Positions 1 through 9,648 of a DNA stretch of 64,000 nt are shown here, piece by piece; within the stretch, counting starts at the first letter, position 1, and each line of letters starts with the position of its first letter. Position numbers and translations under genes: made by a program. This DNA is from Nitronereus sp964503895. GTDB taxonomy: Bacteria; Nitrospirota; Nitrospiria; Nitrospirales; UBA8639. The DNA lies in the NCBI GenBank assembly GCA_964503895.1, contig CAZDCF010000007.1, positions 1-64,000 of the forward strand, given 5' to 3'. A model generated the notes under the pieces. That model saw nothing but the letters and a program-made list of their open reading frames with translations. It was not told the origin of the DNA and did not search any database.

Positions 1-917
1 TCATGACCCCAACACGGGTTGTGCAGGAAGCAAAAAAAATCACTGGGGAAGGCAAAGTGAAATTAACCGTTCTCGAACGCAAGGACCAAGAAAAGTTGGG
101 CATGGGTGGGTTGCTTGGCGTATCCCGTGGGAGCCAAGAGGCCGCGAAATTTCTGATACTCAAATATTCTGGTGGTAAGAAAAAAGACTCGCCTATTGTG
201 TTGGTTGGCAAAACTGTGACATTCGACTCTGGTGGCATTTCCCTTAAACCATCAGAAAATATGGAACAGATGAAAGCCGACATGACCGGTGGCGCCGAGG
301 TATTAGGCGCGGTACGAGCCGCCGCCCGTTTACGTCTTCCTATTAATTTGATTGGCATTCTTCCTGCCACGGAAAATATGCCAGGCGGACAAGCAACCAA
401 GCCTGGTGATATTCTTCGCATGCTCAATGGCAAAACCGTGGAAGTGCAAAATACTGACGCCGAAGGCCGCCTCATATTGGCAGATGGTCTAGCCTATGCC
501 ACAAGACTGAAACCCAAATGTGTCGTGGACATTGCCACTTTAACCGGTGCTTGTATTGTGGCACTTGGTCAATTTGCCATTGGCATGTTAGGCAACAACG
601 ATGAACTCAAAGCTGAATTGAAAAAAGCTGGAGAGGAAGCTGGGGAACGCGTATGGGAAATGCCACTTTGGGATGAATATTTTGAACAACTCAAAAGCGA
701 CGTGGCAGACATGCGCAATATTGGGGGACGTGGAGGAGGCATGATTACCGCCGGCATGTTTTTAAGCAAGTTTGTTGGGGATTACCCTTGGGTGCATCTC
801 GACATCGCGAGCACCGACTGGAGCACATCGGAACGTCCATATGTTAGTAAAGGCCCAACGGCCATTGGTACAAGACTTTTGGTGCAATTCTTGATTAATC
901 ACGCAGGACGTTCCTGA
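1..917 (+). CDS. pepA: leucyl aminopeptidase (M17), 5' partial
   Basis: C-terminal catalytic part of a cytosolic two-metal leucyl aminopeptidase, which releases N-terminal residues from peptides. In the visible 304 residues the metal and substrate residues of the M17 family are present: Lys70 and Asp75 in VGKTVTFDSGG, Asp93 before TGGAEV, and the signature NTDAEGRL at 150-157. The frame is open to the first base, and a methionine at base 3 falls where family members have an internal 'N-x-MTP' segment, so the true start and the N-terminal domain lie outside the window. No operon partner is visible; nagZ follows after 172 bases. Confidence 0.93.
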   Translation, partial: MTPTRVVQEAKKITGEGKVKLTVLERKDQEKLGMGGLLGVSRGSQEAAKFLILKYSGGKKKDSPIVLVGKTVTFDSGGISLKPSENMEQMKADMTGGAEVLGAVRAAARLRLPINLIGILPATENMPGGQATKPGDILRMLNGKTVEVQNTDAEGRLILADGLAYATRLKPKCVVDIATLTGACIVALGQFAIGMLGNNDELKAELKKAGEEAGERVWEMPLWDEYFEQLKSDVADMRNIGGRGGGMITAGMFLSKFVGDYPWVHLDIASTDWSTSERPYVSKGPTAIGTRLLVQFLINHAGRS

Positions 918-1089
918 AATGGAAACGAGGGTTAATATTCTTTCGTCATCCCCGACATTCGCTATTAGGTATTCAGTCACAAAGAAAGGACCACAAACTC
1001 GGACTCCCTACAAAAAATTTCGGGAATAACAGGATTGGAAATTTGTGACCCTAAAACACTATGGGATTTAGATTGAAGGACTACTTCTC

Positions 1090-2175
1090 ATGAGCATTCG
1101 AGAAAAAGTCGGCCAACTCTTGATGATAGGATTCCAAGGCACGAAACTATCTTCGGAGTTTATTGACCAGCTTCAAGAGTATCGCCCAGGTGGAGTTATT
1201 CTCTTTTCCCACAATTTAGTGGACGCGGAACAAATTGCGCAACTAACTAATTCCCTTCAAGAACACGCACCGGACTCACCATTATTGATTGCCATTGATC
1301 AAGAAGGGGGACAAGTCTCTCGATTACCACAAGACTTCACGATTTTTCCTTCAGCCTCCACAGTAGCCGCATGTCAATCCCTGGACATAGCCTATGGTGT
1401 TGCCGAGATTACAGCCAAGGAACTTCGGGCCGTCGGCATTAACATGAACATGGCCCCTGTGTTGGATGTAAACAGCAATCCGACCAACCCTATAATTGGC
1501 AACCGCGCCTATAGTAACCATCCCAGCCAAGTGTGCACTTTTGGTCAAGCTATTATTCAAGGACTGGAAAATAACGGCGTTATTCCCTGCGGCAAACATT
1601 TTCCTGGACATGGGGATACCACTACTGACTCACACAAAACCTTACCCATGGTCAACGCCGACCTGGGACGACTCAACGAAATAGAATTGGAACCCTTTCG
1701 CCATGCGATTCAGCAAGGGCTTCCCACAATAATGACCGCGCATGTTCACTACCCCGCCCTCGACACCGAGGCCCCAGCCACCCTCTCCCGACCAATCCTC
1801 ACTGATCTCTTGCGGAAAGAATTAGGATTCGTGGGCGTAACCCTTACCGATGATATGGAAATGCGAGCGATTCTAGACCATAGCACCATTGGAGAAGCCT
1901 CGGTTCGATCGCTGCAAGCTGGAGCCGACATGATACTTGTTTGCCACCAACGGGAAAGCCAAAACAAAGTTGTACATGCCGTAGAAGAAGCACTTGATCG
2001 CGATGAACTTGGCCTAGATATTCTTCAGGCCAGCGTGAACCGGATATCTTTTCTCAAACAAAAATATCTTCCTTCCTTTAAATCGGTCGATCCTTCAAAA
2101 GTCACTCAAACTGTTGGAATTCCTGAGCACCAAGCCTTTTTGGGAAAAATCCAACGAGTGGCCGCACGAATCTAA
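1090..2175 (+). CDS. nagZ: beta-N-acetylhexosaminidase (GH3)
   Basis: Cytosolic glycoside hydrolase family 3 enzyme that removes N-acetylglucosamine from muropeptides during peptidoglycan recycling. It has 361 residues, the usual size of a single-domain NagZ. Visible motifs are AIDQEGGQVSRL (68-79), the NagZ signature KHFPGHGDT (169-177) followed by DSHKTLP with the catalytic His182, and TDDMEM (253-258) carrying the nucleophilic Asp. An AAGGA about ten bases before the ATG supports this start. The product has no signal peptide, in line with an intracellular recycling role. Confidence 0.93.
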   Translation: MSIREKVGQLLMIGFQGTKLSSEFIDQLQEYRPGGVILFSHNLVDAEQIAQLTNSLQEHAPDSPLLIAIDQEGGQVSRLPQDFTIFPSASTVAACQSLDIAYGVAEITAKELRAVGINMNMAPVLDVNSNPTNPIIGNRAYSNHPSQVCTFGQAIIQGLENNGVIPCGKHFPGHGDTTTDSHKTLPMVNADLGRLNEIELEPFRHAIQQGLPTIMTAHVHYPALDTEAPATLSRPILTDLLRKELGFVGVTLTDDMEMRAILDHSTIGEASVRSLQAGADMILVCHQRESQNKVVHAVEEALDRDELGLDILQASVNRISFLKQKYLPSFKSVDPSKVTQTVGIPEHQAFLGKIQRVAARI

Positions 2176-2316
2176 TTTCCTCTATTTAGACGATGAAGCT
2201 TTCTGTATGTTGCCTTCCGAAGACTGGACTTTCTCCCCCCTAATTTGTTTAGCTAGCACGAGCGCATTACAGGCTTGTTTAGCATCAAACGTCATCATCT
2301 ATTTTCGGAGAGTTTC

Positions 2317-2709
2317 ATGGGTTTGAAAAAAGGCGATATCATTGATGAACATAAACATCACCCAGACAGTTGCGGGTTGATAATTAAGGTGATGGCCGGG
2401 GGGGAAGGTTTCGAGAAAGTGGTATGCTGTGACCATGAATTAACGGAAAAAGATATCACCCCCACCTTCAAACGTGGGCGAGGCCGCAAGCGCGGCACAT
2501 TGCCTCCTGCTGTACTCTTAGATGAAAAAAAACTCCACCCTGACTCCTGCGGGCTTCGTGTTATGATCATTGATGGCGGCGCCGGATTCAAAGAGATTAT
2601 CTGCTGCGAGCATTCTCTCAAACTCAATGCGATGAAAGAATTTAAGTATGGTGAAGATAGCCGAGGCGGAGAAGCCCAAGCCGAAACAGGAATTTCGGGG
2701 AATGCCTAA
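2317..2709 (+). CDS. tandem desulforedoxin-like small protein
   Basis: Unknown 130-residue protein made of two copies of one motif 59 residues apart: HPDSCG, then a GGxGF turn, then CCxH. The copies put Cys19, Cys37-38 and His40 in the first unit and Cys78, Cys96-97 and His99 in the second. The glycine turn followed by a Cys pair resembles the desulforedoxin / desulfoferrodoxin N-terminal iron site, but the first Cys of that site is replaced, so any metal would need His or another ligand. A basic linker (around 52-60) joins the units. I prefer the ATG at 2317, which has CGGAG seven bases upstream, over an in-frame ATG at 2275. Metal binding is inference. Confidence 0.7.
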   Translation: MGLKKGDIIDEHKHHPDSCGLIIKVMAGGEGFEKVVCCDHELTEKDITPTFKRGRGRKRGTLPPAVLLDEKKLHPDSCGLRVMIIDGGAGFKEIICCEHSLKLNAMKEFKYGEDSRGGEAQAETGISGNA

Positions 2710-2963
2710 CAGGTGAAACCAATTACTCGATTAGGTAACTAGAAGTAATAAACAGAGAAAAACGTTCAGAATAAAAAGCATGGTGAAGTGGAAAGGTTTA
2801 GGACAAAACGCGAAACAACCTGAAGTTCCTATCTTCACACGGTACGTTTAATCCCCCTGCGCCCCTTCCTCTCCTATCCCATCACGTATTTCGTATCCTG
2901 CACCACAATTTCAATCTTGCGTCCTGGAAACTAGGTATGGCACTATGACGGCTCGGGGCTACC

Positions 2964-3368
2964 ATGAGCACACTTCCTGAATTTGTCGGCACCATTCATA
3001 TTTTTCTCGGACCTCATCGAGGCAACCCGATTGCACTCTATCTCCGACAAGAAGGAGAATCTTGCCAAATCTCGCCTATCATCTATCCTTGGAATAAACT
3101 TGTCGGGATAGGTGAAACCGCTAATAAAGCCGCAGCAGATTTTGACCTCAAATGGAAGGAAGGCAACTTAGCCCCAGAGACGTATTCTGGACCACATTGG
3201 GAGGGAGGCATTAAACCTGAAAAACCGAAACCCGCGCCCAAGCCAGTCGAAGCAAAACCTACCGTGGCCGAAGCAGCCTCTCCGGCTCAAGTATCGGTTC
3301 CCCCTGAAACAGCCTCAACAACGAACCCGTCATCTTCCGATCAATCAACGGACAAACCAACTATCTGA
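2964..3368 (+). CDS. hypothetical protein with Pro/Lys-rich tail
   Basis: Not recognised. The 134-residue product has a compact N-terminal part (about residues 1-80, with aromatic and charged residues such as FDLKWKEG) and a low-complexity tail from about 90 rich in Pro, Lys, Ala, Ser and Thr. No signal peptide or membrane segment is apparent, so it is probably soluble. The ATG at 2964 follows a GGGG-containing stretch. It faces the convergent C26 hydrolase gene with only about 56 bases between stops. It could be a small nucleic-acid or envelope-associated protein, but nothing in the sequence decides this. Confidence 0.6.
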   Translation: MSTLPEFVGTIHIFLGPHRGNPIALYLRQEGESCQISPIIYPWNKLVGIGETANKAAADFDLKWKEGNLAPETYSGPHWEGGIKPEKPKPAPKPVEAKPTVAEAASPAQVSVPPETASTTNPSSSDQSTDKPTI

Positions 3369-3424
3369 CAGAATCTTCAGATAATTTTTGCTGATCAGGG
3401 CAAGGGGTCGAGGTTTTTCTAGAT

Positions 3425-4171
3425 TTATTTGTGTTTAGAAAATGCCCTGGCAGCTCTAATAAGCGCCTGGAAAAGCTTTTTTTGTATGGGATGGCGTTCG
3501 TACAGAAATTCTGGGTGCCACTGAACCCCAAGAAGAAAATGTCTGTCAGGAGCCTCAATAGCCTCGATGATACCATCAAGAGACACTGCCGAGGTTCTTA
3601 AACACGGGGGCACATCTTTTATGGATTGATGATGCGAACTGTTCACCCAGATCGTGGCTTTCCCCGCAATTCGCCGAAGGAGTGAACGAGCCTCAATTTG
3701 GATGCGGTGCGCCATTTTTGTTGCGGAGTAGGTGGGCTGATGGGAGATAGAGGTCTTGATTTGAGAATCGATATCTTGGAAAAGCGTTCCACCCAACGCC
3801 ACAGCAATTGATTGCATGCCACCGCAAATGCCTAACATCGGAACATCCGCTTTGTACGCAACCCTAGAAACTCCTAATTCCAAAGTCGCCCGTTCCCTAC
3901 TCATACACTTAAACTGATAGTGTTGTTTCTGCCCATAGGTTTCCGGGGCTAGGTCTGACCCACTGCCAGTAATCAGCAATCCATCAACTTGAGAAACTAT
4001 GCTTCGCCATGCCCCAACATCGGGCATGAGTGGTAAAATAAACGGGATACCGCCGGCATCCTCGATAGCTTTGGTATATAGAGCTCGTAAAAAGTAGGTA
4101 GGTTCTTTCCCGCCCATATCCTGACGATCGCCAGGATTAAAATCTGGAGTCACGCCGATAATCGGTTTCAT
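3425..4171 (-). CDS. class I glutamine amidotransferase-like hydrolase (peptidase C26, PuuD-like)
   Basis: Cytosolic gamma-glutamyl hydrolase family protein of 248 residues, related to gamma-glutamyl-GABA hydrolase PuuD. The nucleophile is Cys116 in LGICGGMQ, where most relatives have GICRG; the rest of the triad is His219 and Glu221 in QWHPE. The oxyanion-side segment LLITGSGSDLAPETYG (65-80) also matches the family. There are no puu or polyamine genes nearby, so the substrate cannot be fixed from context; a general gamma-glutamyl hydrolase is equally possible. The gene stands alone, 27 bases upstream of the next leftward gene. Confidence 0.85.
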   Translation of the reverse strand: MKPIIGVTPDFNPGDRQDMGGKEPTYFLRALYTKAIEDAGGIPFILPLMPDVGAWRSIVSQVDGLLITGSGSDLAPETYGQKQHYQFKCMSRERATLELGVSRVAYKADVPMLGICGGMQSIAVALGGTLFQDIDSQIKTSISHQPTYSATKMAHRIQIEARSLLRRIAGKATIWVNSSHHQSIKDVPPCLRTSAVSLDGIIEAIEAPDRHFLLGVQWHPEFLYERHPIQKKLFQALIRAARAFSKHK

Positions 4172-4198
4172 AGGGGGATACTAACCAATGGCAACCGA

Positions 4199-4615
4199 TT
4201 AGTCGGCATAGGGGTCTTCGTAGGCGTCTTCTTGATAGGGGCTCACGCCGAAAAACCGAAGTGGTTTCTTTCCTAAAATATGGTCAGGGGTAATTACATA
4301 ATCGCCATAAAAACTGGGTTCCCAAACAGTCTTAGCCGTCTCAGTATTACCTCCCGTCAGCACCCAGGTAGCCCCACCCACAATGCCTCCTAGCCCTGCA
4401 TAAACAATTTTGGCCGGACCATAGGGAAGGGTTAATAAGGCACTGACCACGCCAAGCCCAGCTTGTTCCACTGGATCTAACTCTCCTTTTGCCCAAACCA
4501 TCGAAGGGCCTCCCGCGATGAGCAGCAAACAGACAACTAGAGCTAGCGGCCTCTTGGCCTTTTTTAATCGTAACTCTAGTGATAAATATCTCATGATGAA
4601 CTGCCGGCATTTCAT
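4199..4615 (-). CDS. secreted or membrane-anchored hypothetical protein
   Basis: Unknown 138-residue protein. The start at 4615 is chosen because AAGGAGGG lies just upstream; an open frame continues further upstream but without such a site. The N-terminus has basic residues then a hydrophobic stretch ending in SMVWA around residue 43, a plausible signal peptide. A second hydrophobic, glycine-rich segment (LGVVSALLTLPYGPAKIVYA) suggests membrane contact. The acidic C-terminus ends EDAYEDPYAD. No family is recognised. It follows the 151-residue gene at 4746 in the same direction and could be co-transcribed with it. Confidence 0.65.
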   Translation of the reverse strand: MKCRQFIMRYLSLELRLKKAKRPLALVVCLLLIAGGPSMVWAKGELDPVEQAGLGVVSALLTLPYGPAKIVYAGLGGIVGGATWVLTGGNTETAKTVWEPSFYGDYVITPDHILGKKPLRFFGVSPYQEDAYEDPYAD

Positions 4616-4745
4616 TGTTGCTCCCTCCTTAAAAACAGCGCTGCGGTGTGAATACAAAACGAATTTTTCTGTGAATCCAAAAACGGGGAGAAGGGAAAAC
4701 CCTTCGCACCTATTTAACTGATCCTCAGAGAACTTGCAAATAAAC

Positions 4746-5201
4746 TTAAGAGACAAGAGGATCGATATCCAATTCTTGGAGAACTTCGCCCTTTAACACA
4801 GATTCTTCTTTTTCTAAGACTTCATCGAGTTCTTTCACTAGGAAATCTTTGGATACCCGACTATTTTCTTGAGTAATCCCAACATTGATAGCCAACTGAA
4901 GCTTAAAGAGACAAATCTGTTGCGCGAAAATGTCCTGCCCACGTTCAAAGCAAGCTTGTTGTTCCGTTTCGGAGAGATGTTCCAGAAATTTTCTTAACCA
5001 CTGATCAAAATTAAATGCCTTTCGAATCTGTAACAACTGAGTCTTGGTAATTTCCACGGCAATTTGGACACCACCCTTCCAGCTTCTTTTCTTAACATTA
5101 AACACACAGTAAAGCACCTCTGAGTCAGACTCATCCCGTTCTGGACCATAAAACAACGTCATTCGGTATTGAGGAATTTTCGGTGAGACGAATTTCGACA
5201 T
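4746..5201 (-). CDS. hypothetical cytosolic protein
   Basis: Not recognised. It has 151 residues, no signal peptide and no transmembrane segment. The N-terminal third looks beta-rich (MTLFYGPERDESDSEV...YCVFNVKKRSWKGGVQIAVEI), followed by mainly helical, charged sequence to the end (KELDEVLEKEESVLKGEVLQ). Codon use and composition resemble the neighbours. It is the first of two leftward genes and lies divergent to tatA across about 230 bases in which no clear promoter was seen. Confidence 0.6.
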   Translation of the reverse strand: MSKFVSPKIPQYRMTLFYGPERDESDSEVLYCVFNVKKRSWKGGVQIAVEITKTQLLQIRKAFNFDQWLRKFLEHLSETEQQACFERGQDIFAQQICLFKLQLAINVGITQENSRVSKDFLVKELDEVLEKEESVLKGEVLQELDIDPLVS

Positions 5202-5434
5202 GACTGGATTGTATCATGGGGATATACAAAAAAACTTACCTCTCAGTCTTACAAAAGGGAATTCTCCTAGTAAGTTGAAAAAATGGTGCTAGCTTGTTGT
5301 TTCGAACCAGCGACCATAAAGAAGCTGCTGGTTAGCGCTTTTCAGGTTGACACCAGAAGTTCATGGTCTTTACCATAGATAGACAGGCCCATTACTACGA
5401 GGACTCAACGCAATTTAGTCTGAGGTAAACTACT

Positions 5435-6253
5435 ATGTTTGGGACAATGGGGTTTTCTGAGCTGATCATTATTTTGGTAATTGTTTTGATTATATTTGGT
5501 GCGGGACGGCTTCCCCAAATTGGCGAAGGTGTCGGGAAGGCCCTCAAGGGCTTTAAAAAAGAAGTCAATGAAATCCCCCCACCCGTGGAAGAAACCCAAG
5601 CACCACCTACGGAAATGCCGGCTCAGACACAACCTGGCGCTGAAGCAAGTCCCGACACACCACAGAGTGTTACTCCTCCGCCAGTAGCTCCAACAACAAC
5701 GCAGCAACCCTATAAGCCGGGCCCCGAACGCACACCGGGCACGTTAGCTGCCGCAGTTTATAGCGGAGTCGGCCCAGAACCCGTCCAACCAGCTTCGCCC
5801 GAACTAGCTGTTTCTCCTACATCCACCTATGTGGAACAACATGCTCCAGCCACCATGGAAGAACGTGCCGCAGGTACAATTCCTCGACAGACAGCGCAAT
5901 ACCCCCCAATTCCAGCAACTGCTACTACCCCAACCCTAACGGGCAAGCGACCCTCGGCCGTTGTGAACAAAGAGGCCGTTGCGCGGGTTCAAGCAAAGCA
6001 GGCTGCCATTAAAGCCAAAACCGCTCAAGCCAAGGCACCTACAGGTTCGCCTGAAGATCTCCAGAGTCTCGGAGAAGGACTAGGAAGCGCATTGCGAACA
6101 TTCCGAGAAGCCACTGCGGATGTACGAAATTCCATTGATCCAGAAATGCGAACGATTCAAGCTGAGCTTGATGCCGCACAAAAGGAAGTCGAACAAACTA
6201 TTGAAGCCGCGAAAGAACCCCCCTTACCTAAGGAACCCCCACCATCGACTTGA
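5435..6253 (+). CDS. tatA: Sec-independent translocase subunit TatA, extended form
   Basis: Pore-forming component of the twin-arginine translocase in the inner membrane. Residues 1-45 are textbook TatA: membrane helix FSELIIILVIVLIIFGAGRLP, the FG hinge, and amphipathic helix IGEGVGKALKGFKKEV (29-44). The protein is 272 residues, about three times the usual TatA length. After a Pro/Thr/Ala-rich region (50-210) comes a second helix, LGEGLGSALRTFREAT (212-227), that resembles the first amphipathic helix, then a charged helical tail. TatC is not in the window. TatB or TatE annotation is possible, but the motif fits TatA best. The HEAT-repeat lipoprotein gene follows at 128 bases. Confidence 0.88.
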   Translation: MFGTMGFSELIIILVIVLIIFGAGRLPQIGEGVGKALKGFKKEVNEIPPPVEETQAPPTEMPAQTQPGAEASPDTPQSVTPPPVAPTTTQQPYKPGPERTPGTLAAAVYSGVGPEPVQPASPELAVSPTSTYVEQHAPATMEERAAGTIPRQTAQYPPIPATATTPTLTGKRPSAVVNKEAVARVQAKQAAIKAKTAQAKAPTGSPEDLQSLGEGLGSALRTFREATADVRNSIDPEMRTIQAELDAAQKEVEQTIEAAKEPPLPKEPPPST

Positions 6254-6381
6254 TTTTGGTTGAGCGCCCTACAAATACGAAGAAGGAAGTTCCCTCTAAT
6301 TTCTAGCTGTTCATCGCCAACCTCTCGTAAAAACAATTCTTCTTCATCAAATCCAGGAATAGAAGACCAGCCCCAACGACA

Positions 6382-7197
6382 ATGCAAGACCACTTCGGAC
6401 AAAATTATTTCAATGTCTTAGGCTTGTTTTTGATTTTATTTACAGCCACCACCCTTGGATGCCAGCCAGAAGTCACACAAAATGACCCCCTTACCTTAAC
6501 AGCCACCTTAGTGGAACAGCTGCAGGATCCCTCGCCTGATATTCGGAGAACCGCGGCTCTCTCTATTGGAAAAATTGGGCATTCCGCTGGCACACTGGGG
6601 TTGGTCCAAGCCTTATCCGACCCTGATCATCTCGTAAGACAATATAGCGCTTGGGCTTTAGGAGAAATTGGAGAAGAGATTAATACGGATGCGGCATTGG
6701 CGTTGATTCCCATATTAGAAGATGAACACCCTGACGTGAAGAAAAGCGCAGCTAAGGCTTTGGGCAATGTTGGCATACGTAAACCAATGATTCCCTTACT
6801 CATCGAGGGATTGCGGTTGGGTAAAGCACAAAGCCGTCGGGCGGTAGCGGATGTCCTAATCCATCTTGAAAGCCAACCAGTATATCCCGCCCTCATTAAG
6901 GCTTTGGACGATCCTGATCCGGAAGTGCGACAAAGTGCCGTGGCCGCCCTGGGGGAATTAGGAGATAGAAAAGCCCTTCTCAAACTCCGAAAAATCTTGT
7001 TGCATGATCGAAATGTAGGGGTTAGGGCCGAAGCCGCTTATCGCCTGGGAAAGCTTGGTGACGCCGAAGATATTCCTTTTCTAGAGAAAGCTGCCAAGCA
7101 AGACCCAACCCCCACTGTTCATTTGTGGACAACTTGGGCTCTTAACAATATTACGCCCATAGCACATCCAGAAGAATCGGATAATAAGACTGACTGA
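6382..7197 (+). CDS. HEAT-repeat (PBS lyase-like) lipoprotein
   Basis: Predicted lipoprotein of 271 residues: a hydrophobic N-terminus (LGLFLILFTATTLGC) ends in a lipobox with Cys27. The mature part is a series of about six helical HEAT/PBS-lyase repeats with recurring units such as 'DPDPEVRQSAVAALGELGD' and 'DPDHLVRQYSAWALGEIGE'. Such repeats act as protein-protein scaffolds; no catalytic residues are visible. It lies downstream of tatA and could share its transcript. A role in envelope protein assembly is possible but only inferred from position. Confidence 0.8.
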   Translation: MQDHFGQNYFNVLGLFLILFTATTLGCQPEVTQNDPLTLTATLVEQLQDPSPDIRRTAALSIGKIGHSAGTLGLVQALSDPDHLVRQYSAWALGEIGEEINTDAALALIPILEDEHPDVKKSAAKALGNVGIRKPMIPLLIEGLRLGKAQSRRAVADVLIHLESQPVYPALIKALDDPDPEVRQSAVAALGELGDRKALLKLRKILLHDRNVGVRAEAAYRLGKLGDAEDIPFLEKAAKQDPTPTVHLWTTWALNNITPIAHPEESDNKTD

Positions 7198-7402
7198 GAA
7201 TAGCCCTCTGAGTAAGTAGCAGAGAAATTATTAAGTTCTTATTTTTTGATTTTATTAGAATTCGAGTATAGCTTGTGCTGATTTACCTATTTTCAACAAA
7301 AGTGTTTATCCCTCATGAGCGTACAGCTAAAAGCTACAGAAGCGTGATGGAAAAAAACGTAAAAGAGTGGTAGAAGACTGGATTACTTGGAACTTATGGT
7401 AT

Positions 7403-9400
7403 TTATTCAGGCTTTGAATCCGCCAGCAGGCCAATGGCTTTGCGGATGGCATCTGATGTGCCCAAAAGGGCAAGAACATCCCCGATCTCGAGCACAGACT
7501 TGTTTGGAGGATTTGATTCGGTGACACCGGCTCTCATCAAGGCAACAACCGATACACCAGTTCGTTGACGAATCCCGAGTTCGCCAAGAGATTTCCCGAG
7601 AGCAGGGGAATCGTTATCAATCCTGCACGTTTCGACTTCAACATCCACCAGAGTCCCTGCACGAAGATGATGCGCCATTTCTGGAAGTTCTCCTCGACGC
7701 AATAAGGCATATCCCTCCCGACGAATCTGTTCAGCCTTTTCGATAATCATCTGCTTGGGCATCTTGTAAGTTTGGAGCACGAGCGTCGATATCTCGATCG
7801 AGGTCTCAAATTCTTCAGGAATAATTTCGTTTGCTCCGAGCTGTCGGAGTTCTTCTAATTCTTTTAAATACCTTGTGCGTACAACTATATGCAGGGTAGG
7901 GTTGAGTTCTCGCGCTAGCTGCACAATATGCCTGGCACCAAATGGATCTGACGTAGCCACCACAAGAACCTTAGCATTCTCAATTTGAACTTGTCGCAAT
8001 ACCACGGGATTGGTTGCATCCCCATATTGAATCGGAACTCCAGTTCCCAATTCCATTTGCACCACTTCTCCTCGGAGTTCTAATACAACATAGGGAAGCT
8101 CAAACTCTCCAAGAACTTTGGAGAGATTTCTCCCATTTAACCCATACCCAACAATGATCACATGATCTTTGAGTTTGAGTTGCGGAGCTTCTGAACGATG
8201 GGTAATCCGTCCAGGGAACCATTGATGCAACCGTTGGATGGCTTCAGCCCGACGTGCAATTCTAGGTGACCACTGAATAAAAAATGGTGTAACAATCATG
8301 GTAATAACCGACACGGCAAGAAACACGTTATAGGTATCTCGATATAATATTCCTTCCTTCAGACCTTCTTGGGCCAAAATAAAGGAAAATTCTCCAACCT
8401 GTGCCAAAGCCACCCCAGCTAACACACCCGAACGAAGAGGCACCCCTGCAGTAAGAACCGCACCGGCACCGGTAATAAATTTTCCTATAAAAACCGTAGC
8501 GCCCATGGCTAGGATGAGTAACGGGTGATCCAATAACACTCGAGGATCTAACAACATCCCAATCGATACGAAGAACAAACTGTTAAAACTATCACGAAAT
8601 GGGAGAACTTCGGCTAAGGCTTGGTGGCTATATTCTGATTCCGAAATCAATAGCCCGGCAATAAAGGCCCCCAAGGCCAGCGACAATCCAGCCAAAGACG
8701 TCAACCATGCCGTTCCGAGCCCTAGAACCACCACCGTGAGAAGAAACAATTCCCGGCTTCTGGTGCGAACGATATGCGCCAAAAGCTTAGGTACAAAATA
8801 GCGGGCAGCAATAACGACTGTTATGACGAGGATTAAAGATTGAACCAGGGTCCAGAAAATCTGACTCATGCCCTCGACTCCCTCTTCACTTAAAAACGGC
8901 GTCATGAGCATCATGGGAACGACCGCCAAGTCTTGAAAAATTAAAATTCCAATGGCTGAGCGCCCATGCAAGGTTTCATTTTCCCTGCGCTCAGCTAAGG
9001 CCTTGAGAACGATGGCCGTACTACTGAGCGACAACAGCATGCCCCAGAAAATCGCAGACTTCAGGGACAACCCAAATGCTATTCCGCCTAGCATGATTAA
9101 CAACAACACGCCAAAGACTTGGGCTGGTCCAGCTATCAAAAACAATGATTTTGTGGATTTCAGTTGAGTTAAAGAAAATTCTAAACCAATAGTGAAGAGG
9201 AGGAGGATCACCCCGACTTCCGCAAGCACTTGGACTTGCTCACGATCAGAAATTAGATTGAGACCATAAGGCCCGACCAGAGTCCCAGCAACAAGGAATC
9301 CGGCAATAGAGGGAAAATGGAGCTTTTGAAATAAAAAAACGACCCCAACAGAAACTGTGAAAATAATAATGATATCTCGTAAGACGCTAATATTTTCCAT
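7403..9400 (-). CDS. CPA2 monovalent cation:proton antiporter with TrkA-N and TrkA-C domains (KefB-like)
   Basis: Inner-membrane antiporter of 665 residues. The first about 385 residues form the sodium/proton exchanger domain with a dozen hydrophobic helices, including GLSLALGAFIAGLLISES. A cytosolic TrkA-N domain starts near 412 with the nucleotide-binding motif HVIIVGYGLNGRNL, and a TrkA-C domain (about 575-660) closes the protein. This order matches glutathione-gated KefB/KefC and related potassium efflux systems, but no ancillary KefF/KefG gene is adjacent, so the ion and gating ligand are unknown. Single gene; the next upstream gene on this strand is leuD. Confidence 0.88.
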   Translation of the reverse strand: MENISVLRDIIIIFTVSVGVVFLFQKLHFPSIAGFLVAGTLVGPYGLNLISDREQVQVLAEVGVILLLFTIGLEFSLTQLKSTKSLFLIAGPAQVFGVLLLIMLGGIAFGLSLKSAIFWGMLLSLSSTAIVLKALAERRENETLHGRSAIGILIFQDLAVVPMMLMTPFLSEEGVEGMSQIFWTLVQSLILVITVVIAARYFVPKLLAHIVRTRSRELFLLTVVVLGLGTAWLTSLAGLSLALGAFIAGLLISESEYSHQALAEVLPFRDSFNSLFFVSIGMLLDPRVLLDHPLLILAMGATVFIGKFITGAGAVLTAGVPLRSGVLAGVALAQVGEFSFILAQEGLKEGILYRDTYNVFLAVSVITMIVTPFFIQWSPRIARRAEAIQRLHQWFPGRITHRSEAPQLKLKDHVIIVGYGLNGRNLSKVLGEFELPYVVLELRGEVVQMELGTGVPIQYGDATNPVVLRQVQIENAKVLVVATSDPFGARHIVQLARELNPTLHIVVRTRYLKELEELRQLGANEIIPEEFETSIEISTLVLQTYKMPKQMIIEKAEQIRREGYALLRRGELPEMAHHLRAGTLVDVEVETCRIDNDSPALGKSLGELGIRQRTGVSVVALMRAGVTESNPPNKSVLEIGDVLALLGTSDAIRKAIGLLADSKPE

Positions 9401-9648
9401 AAGTAGTCAGCAAAAAAACGGTTAGAGCAACACTATATCCGACTCAGAGTTTTCATAAAAGCAAAAAGACCAGAAACCAATCCAAACGCATAAACGAAGA
9501 AAAGTGTGAAGCTGGTCAGAAAAATGCGGGACAAAACTGAAGTGAATATGAAGGAAGGATGAATTACGTCATTCGAATTTAAGATTCCAGATTGGTTTCG
9601 ATATCCGAAACTTGGACTTTTAATTTATACTCCTAAAGCAAGGAGAAT

